Of a stretch of 64,000 bases of DNA, positions 36,254-45,043 are shown one piece after another (the stretch's first letter is position 1; each line of letters starts with the position of its first letter). The notes under the pieces were generated by a model that was not told the origin of the DNA, made no database searches, and saw only the letters and a list, made by a program, of their open reading frames with translations. The stretch is from Lentzea jiangxiensis (GTDB lineage Bacteria > Actinomycetota > Actinomycetes > Mycobacteriales > Pseudonocardiaceae): assembly GCF_900104175.1 (NCBI RefSeq), contig NZ_FNIX01000010.1, forward strand, positions 164,181 to 228,180, read 5' to 3'. The translations under genes were made by a program, and so were the position numbers.

Positions 36254-37519
36254 GTGAGACTGCATTGGGCCTGGGTTGTCGCGGGTGTGTCCTTCATCGC
36301 CCTGGTGGGCGCGGCGTCGTTCCGCGCGGCGCCGAGTGCGTTGATCGAGCCGTTGCGGGCGGAGTTCGGCTGGAGCACCAGCACGATCTCGCTGGCCGTC
36401 TCGATCAACCTGTTGCTGTACGGGCTGACCGCGCCCTTCGCGGCCGCGCTGATGGACAGGTTCGGCGTCCGCGTCGTCGTCACCTGCGCGCTGACGACGG
36501 TCGCGCTCGGCAGCGGGCTGACGGTGTTCATGACCGCGGCCTGGCAGCTGGTGCTGCTGTGGGGTGTCGTGGTGGGTCTCGGCACCGGGTCGATGGCGCT
36601 GGCGTTCGTCGCGACGATCACCGGACGCTGGTTCGTGCGGCACCGCGGCCTGGTCACGGGCGTGCTGACGGCGGGTGGCGCGGCCGGGCAGCTGGTGTTC
36701 CTGCCGACCGTGGCGTGGCTGTCCGAGAGCTACGGCTGGCGGCCCGCGTCGCTGGTGGTCTGCATCGCCGCGCTCGCCGTGGTGCCGCTGGCGGCGTTCT
36801 TCCTGCGCGAGTACCCGCGCGACGTGGGGCTGCTGCCGCTCGGCGCCTCCGAGGACACTCCCCCGCCGCCGGCCGGTGGCGCCGCCCGCCGCGCGGTCGG
36901 CGGGCTGCTGCAGGCCGCCCGCACCCGGCCGTTCTGGTTGCTGGCCGGTGGTTTCGCGATCTGCGGGGCCTCGACGAACGGCCTGGTGGGCACGCACTTC
37001 ATCCCCGCCGCGCACGACCACGGCATGCCGACGACGACCGCCGCCGGACTGCTGGCGCTGGTCGGCGTGTTCGACATCGTGGGCACGATCGTGTCCGGGT
37101 GGCTGACCGACAAGGTCGACTCGCGGATGCTGCTGGCGGCCTACTACGCGTTGCGCGGCCTGTCGTTGATGGTCCTGCCGCAGCTGTTCAGCGAGTCGGC
37201 GCACCCGTCGATGCTGGTGTTCATCATCTTCTACGGCCTGGACTGGGTCGCGACGGTGCCGCCGACCGTGGCGTTGTGCCGCCAGTACTTCGGGATGTCC
37301 GGTCCCGTCGTGTTCGGCTGGGTCTTCGCCTCGCACCAGCTCGGTGCCGCGCTGGCCGCGTCCGCCGCCGGGCTCACCCGCGACCACCTGGGCAGCTACG
37401 ACCTGGCCTGGTACGTCGCGGGCGGGCTCTGCATCGGAGCCGCGGTGCTCTCAGCGTCGCTTGCGCGAGGTGCCGAAGACGCCCCGCGTGATCTCGCGCG
37501 CCAGGGCGCTGCCCGCTGA
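36254..37519 (+). CDS. MFS transporter
   Basis: 421 aa from GTG 36254; GTG 36221 upstream would add a basic extension without homology-like composition. Twelve predicted helices in two halves, with the MFS loop signature between helices 2 and 3 (ALMDRFGVRVVV) and its second-half counterpart (GWLTDKVDSRMLL). The arrangement around GRWFVRHRGLVTGVLTAGGAAGQLVFLP resembles oxalate/formate-type and other monocarboxylate MFS carriers. The substrate is unknown. Probably controlled by the divergent GlxA regulator. The 3' end overlaps the convergent HerA-like gene by 69 bp. Confidence 0.9.
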   Translation: MRLHWAWVVAGVSFIALVGAASFRAAPSALIEPLRAEFGWSTSTISLAVSINLLLYGLTAPFAAALMDRFGVRVVVTCALTTVALGSGLTVFMTAAWQLVLLWGVVVGLGTGSMALAFVATITGRWFVRHRGLVTGVLTAGGAAGQLVFLPTVAWLSESYGWRPASLVVCIAALAVVPLAAFFLREYPRDVGLLPLGASEDTPPPPAGGAARRAVGGLLQAARTRPFWLLAGGFAICGASTNGLVGTHFIPAAHDHGMPTTTAAGLLALVGVFDIVGTIVSGWLTDKVDSRMLLAAYYALRGLSLMVLPQLFSESAHPSMLVFIIFYGLDWVATVPPTVALCRQYFGMSGPVVFGWVFASHQLGAALAASAAGLTRDHLGSYDLAWYVAGGLCIGAAVLSASLARGAEDAPRDLARQGAAR

Positions 37520-38968
37520 CCGCAGGAACGACTTCACGGCGCTGTTGCCGAGCACCTTCTCGACGAGTCCCGGTTCCTCCTCCTGCCGCTGGGGTTCCGG
37601 GGCTCGTTGCCGCTCTTGCTGTTGCGGTGGCGCGACCTTCCGCATCAGCTGCTCGTAGGCCGACTCGCGGTCGACGGACTCCGAGTACTTGCCGTGCAGG
37701 TCCGACGCCCCGGTCGCCTGCTTGATCGCGTCGTTGCCGATGGTGTCCATCAGCGAACGCGGCGCCCGCAACCGGGTCCACGCGACCGGCGTCGGCGCGC
37801 CCTTCTCGCTCAGCACGGTGATGACCGCCTCGCCGATGCCGAGCGACGTGAGCGACTTCTCCAGGTCGTAGTGCGGCGTCGTCGGGTACGTCTTCACCGT
37901 GCGCGCCAACGCCTTCTGGTCGTCCGGCGTGAACGCGCGCAGAGCGTGCTGGACCCGCGTGCCGAGCTGCGACAGCACCTCGTTCGGGATGTCCGTCGGC
38001 AGCTGCGTGCAGAAGAACACACCGATGCCCTTGGACCGGATCAGCTTCACGGTCTGGGCGATCTGGTCGAGGAACGCCTTGGAGGCGTTCGAGAACAGCA
38101 GGTGCGCCTCGTCGAAGAAGAAGACGAGCTTGGGCTTCTCGACGTCGCCTTCCTCCGGCAGCGTCTCGAACAGCTCCGCCAGCAGCCACATCAGGAACGT
38201 GGAGAACAACGCCGGGTTGCCCTGCAGCTCGGCCAGTTCGAGCAGGCTGATGACGCCCTTGCCGTCGCGTTCGCGCATCAGGTCGGCCGGGTCGAGCTCC
38301 GGTTCGCCGAAGAACCGGTCGCCGCCCTGCGCCTCCAGGTTGACCAGTGCCCGCAGGATCACGCCCGCCGTGGCGCTGGAGACACCGCCGACGCCCTTGA
38401 GGTCGGCCTTGCCCTCGTCGCCGGTGAGGTGCTGGATGACGCTGCGCAGGTCCTTGGTGTCGAGCAGCGGCAGCCCCTTCGAGTCGGCCCAGTGGAAGAT
38501 CAGGCCGAGCGTCGACTCCTGGGTGTCGTTCAGTCCGAGCACCTTCGACAGCAGGATCGGCCCGAAGCTCGTGACCGTCGCCCTCAGGGGCACACCGATG
38601 CCGCCCGCGCCGATCGAGAGGAACTGCACGGGGAACGACTGCGGCTGCCAGTCGTCGCCGGTGTCCTGCGCGCGGGCAGTGGTGCGGTCACTCGCCGCAC
38701 CCTGCCGCGACAGACCGGACAGGTCGCCCTTCACGTCCGCCATCAGCACCGGCACGCCGTGGGCCGACAGCTGCTCGGCGAGCAGCTGGAGGGTCTTCGT
38801 CTTGCCCGTGCCCGTTGCCCCCGCGACGAGTCCGTGGCGGTTGACCATGGACAACGGGATCCGGACGTGGGCCGTCGGCTCCACGGTCCCGTCGACCAGC
38901 ACCGCGCCGAGCTCGATGGTCGCGCTCTCCGACGCGTACCCGGCGGCGATCTCCGCTTGAGCCGTCAT
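37451..38968 (-). CDS. HerA-like DUF853 ATPase (helicase-like)
   Basis: 505 aa. Walker A GATGTGKTKT (about residues 50-59), Walker B KPLVFFFDEAHLLF-type element (about 287-299), then FFCTQLPTDIPNEVLSQLG and an Arg-finger-like region. This is the YjgR/DUF853 family of HerA/FtsK-superfamily ATPases. The C-terminal 80 residues are Gln/Glu/Pro-rich (QQQERQRAPEPQRQEEEPG) before a conserved-looking SAVKSFLRSAGSALAREITRGVFG tail. The cellular role is not established. The frame stays open upstream of ATG 38968, but that part overlaps orn in antisense and is not used. Confidence 0.85.
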   Translation of the reverse strand: MTAQAEIAAGYASESATIELGAVLVDGTVEPTAHVRIPLSMVNRHGLVAGATGTGKTKTLQLLAEQLSAHGVPVLMADVKGDLSGLSRQGAASDRTTARAQDTGDDWQPQSFPVQFLSIGAGGIGVPLRATVTSFGPILLSKVLGLNDTQESTLGLIFHWADSKGLPLLDTKDLRSVIQHLTGDEGKADLKGVGGVSSATAGVILRALVNLEAQGGDRFFGEPELDPADLMRERDGKGVISLLELAELQGNPALFSTFLMWLLAELFETLPEEGDVEKPKLVFFFDEAHLLFSNASKAFLDQIAQTVKLIRSKGIGVFFCTQLPTDIPNEVLSQLGTRVQHALRAFTPDDQKALARTVKTYPTTPHYDLEKSLTSLGIGEAVITVLSEKGAPTPVAWTRLRAPRSLMDTIGNDAIKQATGASDLHGKYSESVDRESAYEQLMRKVAPPQQQERQRAPEPQRQEEEPGLVEKVLGNSAVKSFLRSAGSALAREITRGVFGTSRKRR

Positions 38969-39040
38969 GCACGGGGAGCGTAACCAGGTTGCCGCACGCC
39001 GCCACTCGAAGTTGACGCTCCGCGCAGTAATGTTCCGGGC

Positions 39041-39646
39041 GTGATGGATCGTCTGGTGTGGATCGACTGCGAGATGACCGGACTCGACTTGGGCAAGGAC
39101 GCTCTGATCGAGATCGCGGCACTGGTCACGGACGCCGAGCTCAACGTGCTCGGCGACGGTGTGGACATCGTGATCCACGCCTCCGACGAAGTGCTCGCCT
39201 CGATGCCGGAAGTCGTCGTGCAGATGCACGCCAAGTCGGGCCTGACCGAGGAGGTGCGCGCCTCCGCGGTCTCGTTGGAAGAGGCCGAGGCGGCCGTGCT
39301 CGCCTACATCAAGGAGTGGGTGCCGGACCCCCGGACCGCTCCCCTGGCCGGCAACTCCATCGCCACCGACCGAGGGTTCATCGCCCGCGACATGCCGGCG
39401 CTGGACGCCCACCTGCACTACCGGATGGTCGACGTGTCGTCGATCAAGGAGCTGTGCCGGCGCTGGTACCCGCGCATCTACTACGCGCAGCCGGGCAAGG
39501 GCCTCGCGCACCGGGCGCTCGCGGACATCGTCGAGTCGATCCGGGAGCTCGCCTACTACCGGCGGACGGCGTTCGTGCCGCAGCCCGGCCCGACGACCGA
39601 GCAGGCCCAGGCCGTGGCCGCTGACCTGCTGAAGAACGCCGACTGA
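39041..39646 (+). CDS. orn: oligoribonuclease
   Basis: 201 aa, DEDDh 3'-5' exonuclease that degrades 2-5-nt RNA to mononucleotides and is usually essential. Motifs: [11 protein letters not shown] (Exo I, Asp and Glu), a central Asp in [12 protein letters not shown] (Exo II) and [11 protein letters not shown] (Exo III with His and Asp). GTG 39041 and ATG 39044 are adjacent; either gives the same protein within one residue. tRNA-His follows, an arrangement seen in many actinomycetes. Confidence 0.97.
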   Translation: MMDRLVWIDCEMTGLDLGKDALIEIAALVTDAELNVLGDGVDIVIHASDEVLASMPEVVVQMHAKSGLTEEVRASAVSLEEAEAAVLAYIKEWVPDPRTAPLAGNSIATDRGFIARDMPALDAHLHYRMVDVSSIKELCRRWYPRIYYAQPGKGLAHRALADIVESIRELAYYRRTAFVPQPGPTTEQAQAVAADLLKNAD

Positions 39647-39710
39647 CCCCCGATTTCAACATCAGCAGCTCTCGTTGCTATGCTTTCCTCGCCGGTCACG
39701 GACCGGTGAT

Positions 39711-39784
39711 GGTGGGTGTAGCTCAGTCGGTAGAGCACTGGGTTGTGATCCCAGGTGTCGCGGGTTCAAGTCCCGTCACTCACC
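39711..39784 (+). tRNA. tRNA-His (GTG anticodon)
   Basis: Acceptor GTGGGTG (39712-39718) pairs with CACTCAC (39777-39783); G39711 and C39784 are the extra G-1:C73 pair that identifies tRNA-His. Anticodon stem CTGGG/CCCAG around TTGTGAT gives GTG. CCA is not encoded. A TATGCT -10-like hexamer lies at 39679-39684. Confidence 0.96.
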
Positions 39785-39789
39785 CGGAT

Positions 39790-39832
39790 AAGCCGGGTTA
39801 TGTTCGCAGAAAGCGCGAACATAACCCGGCTT
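39790..39832 (+). terminator. long perfect hairpin after tRNA-His
   Basis: An 18-bp perfect stem (39790-39807 with 39815-39832, arms beginning AAGCCGGG and ending CCCGGCTT) and a 7-nt loop, followed by TCGTCGTATTT. Strong factor-independent terminator. Confidence 0.85.
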
Positions 39833-39845
39833 CGTCGTATTTCCC

Positions 39846-39890
39846 GGGGGCCGAGCCCCCAGACCCCAGCCGGGGCGACCCCCGGACCCC
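39846..39890. repeat. GC-rich double-hairpin intergenic repeat
   Basis: Two short hairpins in a row: GGGGGC-CGA-GCCCCC and CCGGGG-CGA-CCCCGG, joined by AGACCCCAG. Elements of this look recur between genes in actinomycete genomes. It lies 20 nt before the ABC-F start, so it could also influence that mRNA. Confidence 0.45.
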
Positions 39891-39911
39891 CATCTGTCGG
39901 AGCGCACCCTC

Positions 39912-41537
39912 ATGACCACGCTCGTCGCCAAGGACCTCGCCGCCGGTCACGGTGATCGCGTCCTCTTCTCCGACCTGGACCTCGTGGTCGCTCCCGGCGA
40001 CGTGATCGGCCTGGTCGGCGTGAACGGCGCGGGCAAGTCGACGCTGCTGAAGACCCTGGCCGGGCTGATCCCCGCCGAGTCGGGCCGCGTGTCGCTGAAC
40101 CCGCCCTCGGCCAACATCGGGCACCTGTCGCAGGAGCCCGACCGCCGCGAGGGCGAGACCGTCCGCGGGTTCCTGGCGCGCCGGACGGGCGTCGCGCAGG
40201 CCCAGGCCGCGCTGGACGAGGCCACCGAGGCGCTGACCGCCGGCAACGACGAGGGGTACTCGGACGCGCTGGACCAGTGGCTCGCGCTGGGCGGTGCCGA
40301 CCTGGAGGAACGCTCACTGGAGGTCGTGGCCGACCTGGGGCTGACCGTGGGCCTCGACGCGTTGATGACCTCGCTGTCCGGTGGCCAGGCGGCGCGGGCG
40401 GGCATGGCCTCGTTGCTGCTGAGCCGCTACGACATCTTCCTGCTCGACGAACCGACCAACGACCTGGACCTCGACGGCCTGGAACGGCTGGAGAAGTTCG
40501 TCACGGGCCTGCGCGCCGGCACGGTGCTGGTGTCGCACGACCGCGAGTTCCTCGCGCGCACGGTGACGAGCGTGCTGGAGCTCGACCTGCACCAGAACGC
40601 CGTGCGCCTGTACGGCGGCGGCTACGAGTCGTACCTCGAAGAGCGCGCACGGTCGCGTCAGCACGCCCGGGACGACTACGACGAGTTCGCCGACACCAAG
40701 GCGTCGCTGGAGGCCCGTGCGCGCATGCAGCGCGCGTGGATGGAGAAGGGCGTGAAGAACGCACGCCGCAAGGCGGGCGACAACGACAAGAACGCCCGCA
40801 AGTTCCGTGCCGACGCCACCGAGAAGCAGGCCTCCAAGGCCCGCCAGACCGACCGCATGATCGAACGGCTCGACGTCGTCGAGGAACCCCGCAAGGAGTG
40901 GGAGCTGCGGATGGAGATCGCCGCGGCACCGCGGTCGGGTTCCGTGGTGGCGTCCCTGCGGGCGGCCGTGGTGACGCGGGGGTCGTTCACGCTCGGCCCG
41001 GTGGACCTGCAGGTCGACTGGGCGGACCGGGTCGCGATCACCGGCGCGAACGGCGCGGGCAAGTCGACGCTGCTCGCGGCGCTGCTCGGCAGGGCGGAAC
41101 TGTCGTCGGGCTACGCGACGCTGGGGTCCGGCGTCGTGGTCGGCGAGGTCGACCAGGCACGCGGGTTGTTCCTGGGCGACCTGCCGCTGGTGGACGCCTT
41201 CGAGGAGGCCGTGCCGGAGATGACCCCTGCCGACGTGCGCACGTTGCTGGCGAAGTTCGGCCTCAGGGCAGCCCACGTGACGCGCCCGGCGGCGTCGCTC
41301 TCACCGGGCGAACGGACGCGGGCCGCACTGGCCCTGCTGCAGGGACGCGGCGTCAACCTGCTGGTGCTCGACGAGCCGACGAACCACCTCGACCTGCCCG
41401 CGATCGAGCAGCTGGAGTCCGCGCTGGAGCACTACGCCGGCACGTTGCTCCTCGTGACGCACGACCGGCGGATGCTCGAGGCGGTGCGGGTCAACCGCCA
41501 CCTGACCGTGTCGGGCGGTCAGGTGGCGGTGTCCTGA
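39912..41537 (+). CDS. ABC-F family ATPase
   Basis: 541 aa soluble protein with two ABC domains and no membrane helices. Domain 1: Walker A GVNGAGKST (about residues 36-44), signature LSGGQ, Walker B IFLLDEPTNDLD. Domain 2: GANGAGKST, degenerate signature LSPGERT, Walker B LLVLDEPTNHLD. Between them a charged helical linker (about 245-330, RAWMEKGVKNARRKAGDN) is the P-site tRNA interaction motif. ABC-F proteins act on the ribosome as translation factors or antibiotic-resistance factors; this one is not assignable to a drug class. Confidence 0.93.
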   Translation: MTTLVAKDLAAGHGDRVLFSDLDLVVAPGDVIGLVGVNGAGKSTLLKTLAGLIPAESGRVSLNPPSANIGHLSQEPDRREGETVRGFLARRTGVAQAQAALDEATEALTAGNDEGYSDALDQWLALGGADLEERSLEVVADLGLTVGLDALMTSLSGGQAARAGMASLLLSRYDIFLLDEPTNDLDLDGLERLEKFVTGLRAGTVLVSHDREFLARTVTSVLELDLHQNAVRLYGGGYESYLEERARSRQHARDDYDEFADTKASLEARARMQRAWMEKGVKNARRKAGDNDKNARKFRADATEKQASKARQTDRMIERLDVVEEPRKEWELRMEIAAAPRSGSVVASLRAAVVTRGSFTLGPVDLQVDWADRVAITGANGAGKSTLLAALLGRAELSSGYATLGSGVVVGEVDQARGLFLGDLPLVDAFEEAVPEMTPADVRTLLAKFGLRAAHVTRPAASLSPGERTRAALALLQGRGVNLLVLDEPTNHLDLPAIEQLESALEHYAGTLLLVTHDRRMLEAVRVNRHLTVSGGQVAVS

Positions 41538-41541
41538 AGCG

Positions 41542-42729
41542 TCAGCGGTTGCCCTGGACCCAGGTGGCCCACGGGACCTGCCAGTCGCCGAAGCCGTCCC
41601 ACGACTCCAGGGGCGGGCCACCGGAGTTCGTGACGATCACCACGTCACCCTGCTTGCTCGCGTCGTAGACCCACTTGGCGTTCTCGGGCGAGAGGTTGAG
41701 GCAGCCGTGGCTCACGTTGCGGTGCCCCTGGTCGCCGATGGACCACGGCGCGCTGTGGAAGAAGATGCCGCTGTTGGACATGCGGTACGCCCAGTCGACC
41801 GGCGTCCGGTAGCCGCCGTTCTCGAGCGCCAGGCCGTACGTCGTCGAGTCCATGATCATGTGGCTGTGCTTCTCCATCAGCACGTACGTGCCGGTGGGCG
41901 TCGCGTCGGCCGGCTTGCCCATGGACGTCGGCATGGTCCGCACGACCTGACCGTTGACCTTGGTCGTCACCTGGTGGGTCTGGCCGTCGGCGTAGTGGAT
42001 GACCTCGTCGCCCACCGTCGTGGTGATGACGCGGTCCTCCTGGCCGTAGATGCCGTCGCCGACGTGCTTGCCGTAGACCTTCACGTGCATGGTGATCTTG
42101 GTGCCCGGCTTCCAGAACTTCTCCGGGCGCCAGTGCACCTCCTTCTTGTTGAACCAGTAGAAGGCGCCCTCGACCTTGGGCTCGGTCGTGATCTCCAGCA
42201 TCTTCTCGGCCGCGACCTTGTCGGCCACCGGCTCGTCGAAGTAGAAGGCCAGCGGCTGCCCGACACCGATGGTGGTGCCGTCCTGGGGATTGGTCGACAC
42301 GTACGTGAGCGTGCGCGGCTTCACCGTGGTGAAGGTCGACTCCTTGGTCTGCGCCTTGCCGTCCTCACCGGTCGCCGTGGCGACGAGCTTGTACGTCTTC
42401 GAGTACCCGAGCGGCTCGGTGTTGGTCCACTGCGTCGACTCGGGGTTCATCTTCCCCTCGACGACCTTGCCCTCGGCGTTCGTCAGCTTGACGTCGCTGA
42501 GCTTCCCGTCCGCCGCCGTGGCGATGACCGGCAGACCGGGCGACACGTCCGCCGCGCCGTTGTTCAGCGCGAGCGTCAGCGTGACGGGCTTCGGCGGAGG
42601 CGGCGGAGCACTCGACGACTCGCCCCCACCCCCGCTCGGGCTCGCGCCACCCCCTGAACAGCCTGCGATCAGCACCACAGCGATTCCCGCCGTGATCACC
42701 CCTCGACCGCGCCTGCCCCACATCCCCAT
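41542..42729 (-). CDS. L,D-transpeptidase lipoprotein (Ig-like plus YkuD)
   Basis: 395 aa. Lipoprotein signal with lipobox LIAGC (Cys about residue 24), a Ser/Pro-rich spacer, two Ig-like domains (about 48-255) and a YkuD catalytic domain (about 256-385) with the signature IFFHSAPWSIGDQGHRNVSHGCLNLS: catalytic Cys and His. Makes 3-3 crosslinks in peptidoglycan, as mycobacterial Ldt enzymes (LdtMt2 type) do, outside the membrane. Single gene, 230 nt before tRNA-Lys. Confidence 0.94.
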   Translation of the reverse strand: MGMWGRRGRGVITAGIAVVLIAGCSGGGASPSGGGGESSSAPPPPPKPVTLTLALNNGAADVSPGLPVIATAADGKLSDVKLTNAEGKVVEGKMNPESTQWTNTEPLGYSKTYKLVATATGEDGKAQTKESTFTTVKPRTLTYVSTNPQDGTTIGVGQPLAFYFDEPVADKVAAEKMLEITTEPKVEGAFYWFNKKEVHWRPEKFWKPGTKITMHVKVYGKHVGDGIYGQEDRVITTTVGDEVIHYADGQTHQVTTKVNGQVVRTMPTSMGKPADATPTGTYVLMEKHSHMIMDSTTYGLALENGGYRTPVDWAYRMSNSGIFFHSAPWSIGDQGHRNVSHGCLNLSPENAKWVYDASKQGDVVIVTNSGGPPLESWDGFGDWQVPWATWVQGNR

Positions 42730-42905
42730 CGACGCACTTCCGATCTGCTTGTCGCGGCTCCCGAGACTGCCTGCACGTAGCGTTGTGGCGTCCCCCGATC
42801 AGGTGACGGCACGAGATGCACGGAAGTTGCGCGAGTGGCCGGATCGTTACGCGGCCGATGCGCCATCGAATGGGCGCTGACCAGGCGATTGGGAACGCGC
42901 GGAGA

Positions 42906-42933
42906 CGCTGTGCTAACGTTCCTCACGTCGGAA
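42906..42933 (+). promoter_or_regulatory. conserved upstream block of tRNA-Lys, copy 1
   Basis: A 28-nt block starting CGCTGTGCTAACGTT is repeated with one mismatch upstream of the second tRNA-Lys (61790-61817). It lies 27 nt before the mature tRNA in both cases and probably contains the -10 region and start site; TTGGGA at 42889 is a possible -35. Confidence 0.55.
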
Positions 42934-42959
42934 TGAGCAAGGCTCCGGCACACAAACAA

Positions 42960-43033
42960 GCGCCGCTAGCTCAGTTGGTTAGAGCAGCTGACTCTTAATC
43001 AGCGGGTCCGGGGTTCGAGTCCCTGGCGGCGTA
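42960..43033 (+). tRNA. tRNA-Lys (CTT anticodon), copy 1
   Basis: 74 nt, acceptor GCGCCGC/GCGGCGT, anticodon stem GCTGA/TCAGC with loop CTCTTAA (anticodon CTT), T arm GGGGTTCGAGTCCC. No encoded CCA. Identical in sequence to copy 2 at 61845. Its 3' half and the following terminator are duplicated, with decay, at 52245-52333, which marks it as the attachment gene of an integrated element. Confidence 0.97.
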
Positions 43034-43037
43034 CTCC

Positions 43038-43075
43038 AGAGAAGCAGGTCGAGATTCGTCTCGGCCTGCTTCTCT
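43038..43075 (+). terminator. terminator of tRNA-Lys copy 1
   Basis: Arms AGAGAAGCAGG and CCTGCTTCTCT, extended inside by CGAGA-TTCG-TCTCG with one T-G wobble, giving about 17 bp with a TTCG tetraloop, then GCTTTT. Confidence 0.88.
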
Positions 43076-43346
43076 GCTTTTCGGGTAATGATCCGAGCAC
43101 ACAGGAGCGGCGAGATCTTCGCCGAACGCGGCGAGTGCCGCTGGGTAATGGTCCCCGAGTTGTGCCCGCAGGCGTGCCAACAGGATCTTCGCCGCGTGGA
43201 AGTGATCCACCGCTCCCGCGGGCGCGATGAGCACCGTGCGCGAGATGGTCCAGGGCTGAAGAGCGGCGTCATCGCCACATTCTTCGTACCGACCGGCGGG
43301 CACGAATCCCGTGCACAGACAGGGTGCATGTGTGGCTTGGCGAGGA
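43076..43346. other. gap at the left island edge, possible gene fragment
   Basis: About 270 nt between the tRNA-Lys terminator and the antiporter stop. A minus-strand frame (about 43300-43046) has a natural-looking composition (TVLIAPAGAVDHFHAAKILL, then LRAQLGDHYPAALAAFGEDLAAP) but no stop before it runs through the tRNA, so it would be a fragment. I do not recognise it. No integrase is present at this edge. Confidence 0.3.
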
Positions 43347-44549
43347 TCAGGGCACCTTGGCGCGCTGGACGTCCGCCAGCCCTGCGGCGTCGCCACGCAG
43401 CAGCAGCCTCAGCAACGGACCGGCCATCGCCGTCGTCACCAGCGCCATCACCACCATCGACGAATACAGGCTCTGGTCGAGCACCCCGAGGCTCATGCCG
43501 ACAGAGAGGATGACGAGTTCGGTGAGCCCTCGAGTGTTGAGCAGCAGTCCCAGCGCGGCCGACGACCTGGGAGGCACGCCTCCGGCGCGGGCCGCGAGGT
43601 AGCCGCCCGCGAACTTGCCGCCGATGGCCACCAGCAGGATCAGGCCCAGCTCGCCGAAGCCGGACCAGCCGATCGACGTCAGGTTCACCTGCAGGCCCGC
43701 CACCACGAAGAACACCGGCAGCAGCAGGATCGAGCTCAGTTGTCCCAGGCGGTCCAGCAGCGCGGCCGTGCCCTCCCCGGGCATCACCACGCCGAACAGG
43801 AAGGCGCCGAAGATGAAGTGCAGGCCCATCCACTCGGTCGCCGCGGCGGACATCAGCAGGCCGGCCAGGCCTGGCACTGTCAGGTCGCCGGTGAGGCGTC
43901 GCAGCATCGGGGTGACGATCCACCGCATCACCGCCAGGTAGGGCAGCAAGAAGAGCAGGCGCCACTGGTCTGGGCCGCCCGCGTCGCTCACGGCCGCGAC
44001 CACGGCCAGCAGTGACCACGCCGCCACGTCGTCCACCGCGGCGCACGTGAGCGCCAGGCCTCCCAGTGGCGTGCCGGTCAGGCGGAGGTCGGCGAGCAGC
44101 CGTGCCAGCACCGGGAAGGCGGTCACCGCCATCGCCGCGCCCAGGAACAGCACGAACCCCAGGCGGTTCTCGGCCGGGTGTGTGGTCAGGAGGTGCAGCG
44201 CGAGCACCGTGCCGAGGCCGAACGGCAGTGCGATCGAGGAGAACGAGACGGTGACCGCCAGGGATCCTCTGCCGCGCAACAGGTTTCGCGGGAGCTCCAG
44301 GCCCACCACGAACATGAACACGGCGAGGCCGACGTTGGCGAGCGCGCTCAGGGACGGGCGCACGTCTGCGGGGAACACGGTGTTCGAGATGGCGCCGTTG
44401 AACAACGACGGGCCCAGCAGCACGCCCGCGACTATCTCGCCGATGACCGGTGGCTGGCCGCAGGACCGGGCCAGGCGGCCGAAAAGCCGTGCCAGCACGA
44501 CGATCAGGGCCAGGTCAGCCAGCAGGACGGTGAGCTGTGCCGCTGTCAC
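43347..44549 (-). CDS. cation:proton antiporter (CPA2/Kef-type) of the lasso cluster
   Basis: 400 aa, about 12 predicted helices. Na+/H+ exchanger fold: GQPPVIGEIVAGVLLGPSLF near the N-terminus, AMAVTAFPVLARLLADL and TCAAVDDVAAWSLLAVVAA with the conserved Asp pair in the ion-binding region, and FLFGVVMP later. GTG 44549 overlaps the stop of the flavin reductase (GTGA), so it belongs to the lasso operon. Antiporter genes also occur in other halogenated natural product clusters (for example rebU for rebeccamycin), where export or self-protection is suggested. The cluster has no ABC exporter, so this may take that role (inference). Confidence 0.88.
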   Translation of the reverse strand: MTAAQLTVLLADLALIVVLARLFGRLARSCGQPPVIGEIVAGVLLGPSLFNGAISNTVFPADVRPSLSALANVGLAVFMFVVGLELPRNLLRGRGSLAVTVSFSSIALPFGLGTVLALHLLTTHPAENRLGFVLFLGAAMAVTAFPVLARLLADLRLTGTPLGGLALTCAAVDDVAAWSLLAVVAAVSDAGGPDQWRLLFLLPYLAVMRWIVTPMLRRLTGDLTVPGLAGLLMSAAATEWMGLHFIFGAFLFGVVMPGEGTAALLDRLGQLSSILLLPVFFVVAGLQVNLTSIGWSGFGELGLILLVAIGGKFAGGYLAARAGGVPPRSSAALGLLLNTRGLTELVILSVGMSLGVLDQSLYSSMVVMALVTTAMAGPLLRLLLRGDAAGLADVQRAKVP

Positions 44550-45043
44550 GAGCCCACCTCGGTCGGCAGCCTGGCGTACCGGCGCATCCCGTAGAGCAAC
44601 GGGTCGGTCGCCTCGCTTCCCGCGATCCGCAGCACCTCGCCGAACACCACGTGGTGGTCCCCCACCGGTTCGGCTCGTCGCACCGCGCAGTCCGCGACCG
44701 CGTGCGCGTCGTCCGGCAGGTGCGGGCCGCCGGTCTCTGCCTGCCAGCGCACGCGGGCGAAGCGGTCCTGCGCACCGGAGGCGAACAGTTCCGCGGTGGC
44801 TCTCGCCTCGCCGTGCACCAGGTTGACGGCGAAGACGCCTCGGCGCAGGACCGCGGCCAGGGTCGGGCTGCCGGTGCGCAGGCAGGCCAGCAGCGTCGGT
44901 GGGGCGAGCGTGACGCTGCACAGCGACGAGCACGTCATCCCGCGCGGCGTGCCGTCGGTGTCGACGGTGGTGATGATCGCGACCCCGGTCGGGAAACCGG
45001 CCATGAACGAACGGAATCCCAACCGGAGCGCGTCGGTCGTCAC
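44546..45043 (-). CDS. flavin reductase partner of the halogenase
   Basis: 165 aa, flavin reductase domain of the HpaC/Fre-like (FMN-binding split barrel) type: LRLGFRSFMAGFPTGVAIITTVDTDGTPRGMTCSSLCSVTLAPPTLLACLRTGSPT, then GVFAVNLVHGEA and DHHVVFGEVLRI. Supplies FADH2 for the flavin-dependent halogenase. GTG 45043 overlaps the halogenase stop as GTGA, and its own stop overlaps the antiporter start, so the three genes are translated as a coupled set. Confidence 0.93.
   Translation of the reverse strand: MTTDALRLGFRSFMAGFPTGVAIITTVDTDGTPRGMTCSSLCSVTLAPPTLLACLRTGSPTLAAVLRRGVFAVNLVHGEARATAELFASGAQDRFARVRWQAETGGPHLPDDAHAVADCAVRRAEPVGDHHVVFGEVLRIAGSEATDPLLYGMRRYARLPTEVGS

Noticed and set aside
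33436..36657. Minus-strand open frame of over 1000 codons across the PH-domain genes
   Set aside because: Shadow covering several well-supported genes on both strands; composition is His/Arg/Gln-rich without domains.
37451..39511. N-terminally extended HerA-like ATPase reaching into orn
   Set aside because: The extension is antisense to the DEDD motifs of orn; ATG 38968 gives the family's usual length.
43034..43346. Integrase gene beside the tRNA-Lys attachment site
   Set aside because: No frame here or near 51-52 kb shows tyrosine or serine recombinase motifs, so the element is treated as a relic.
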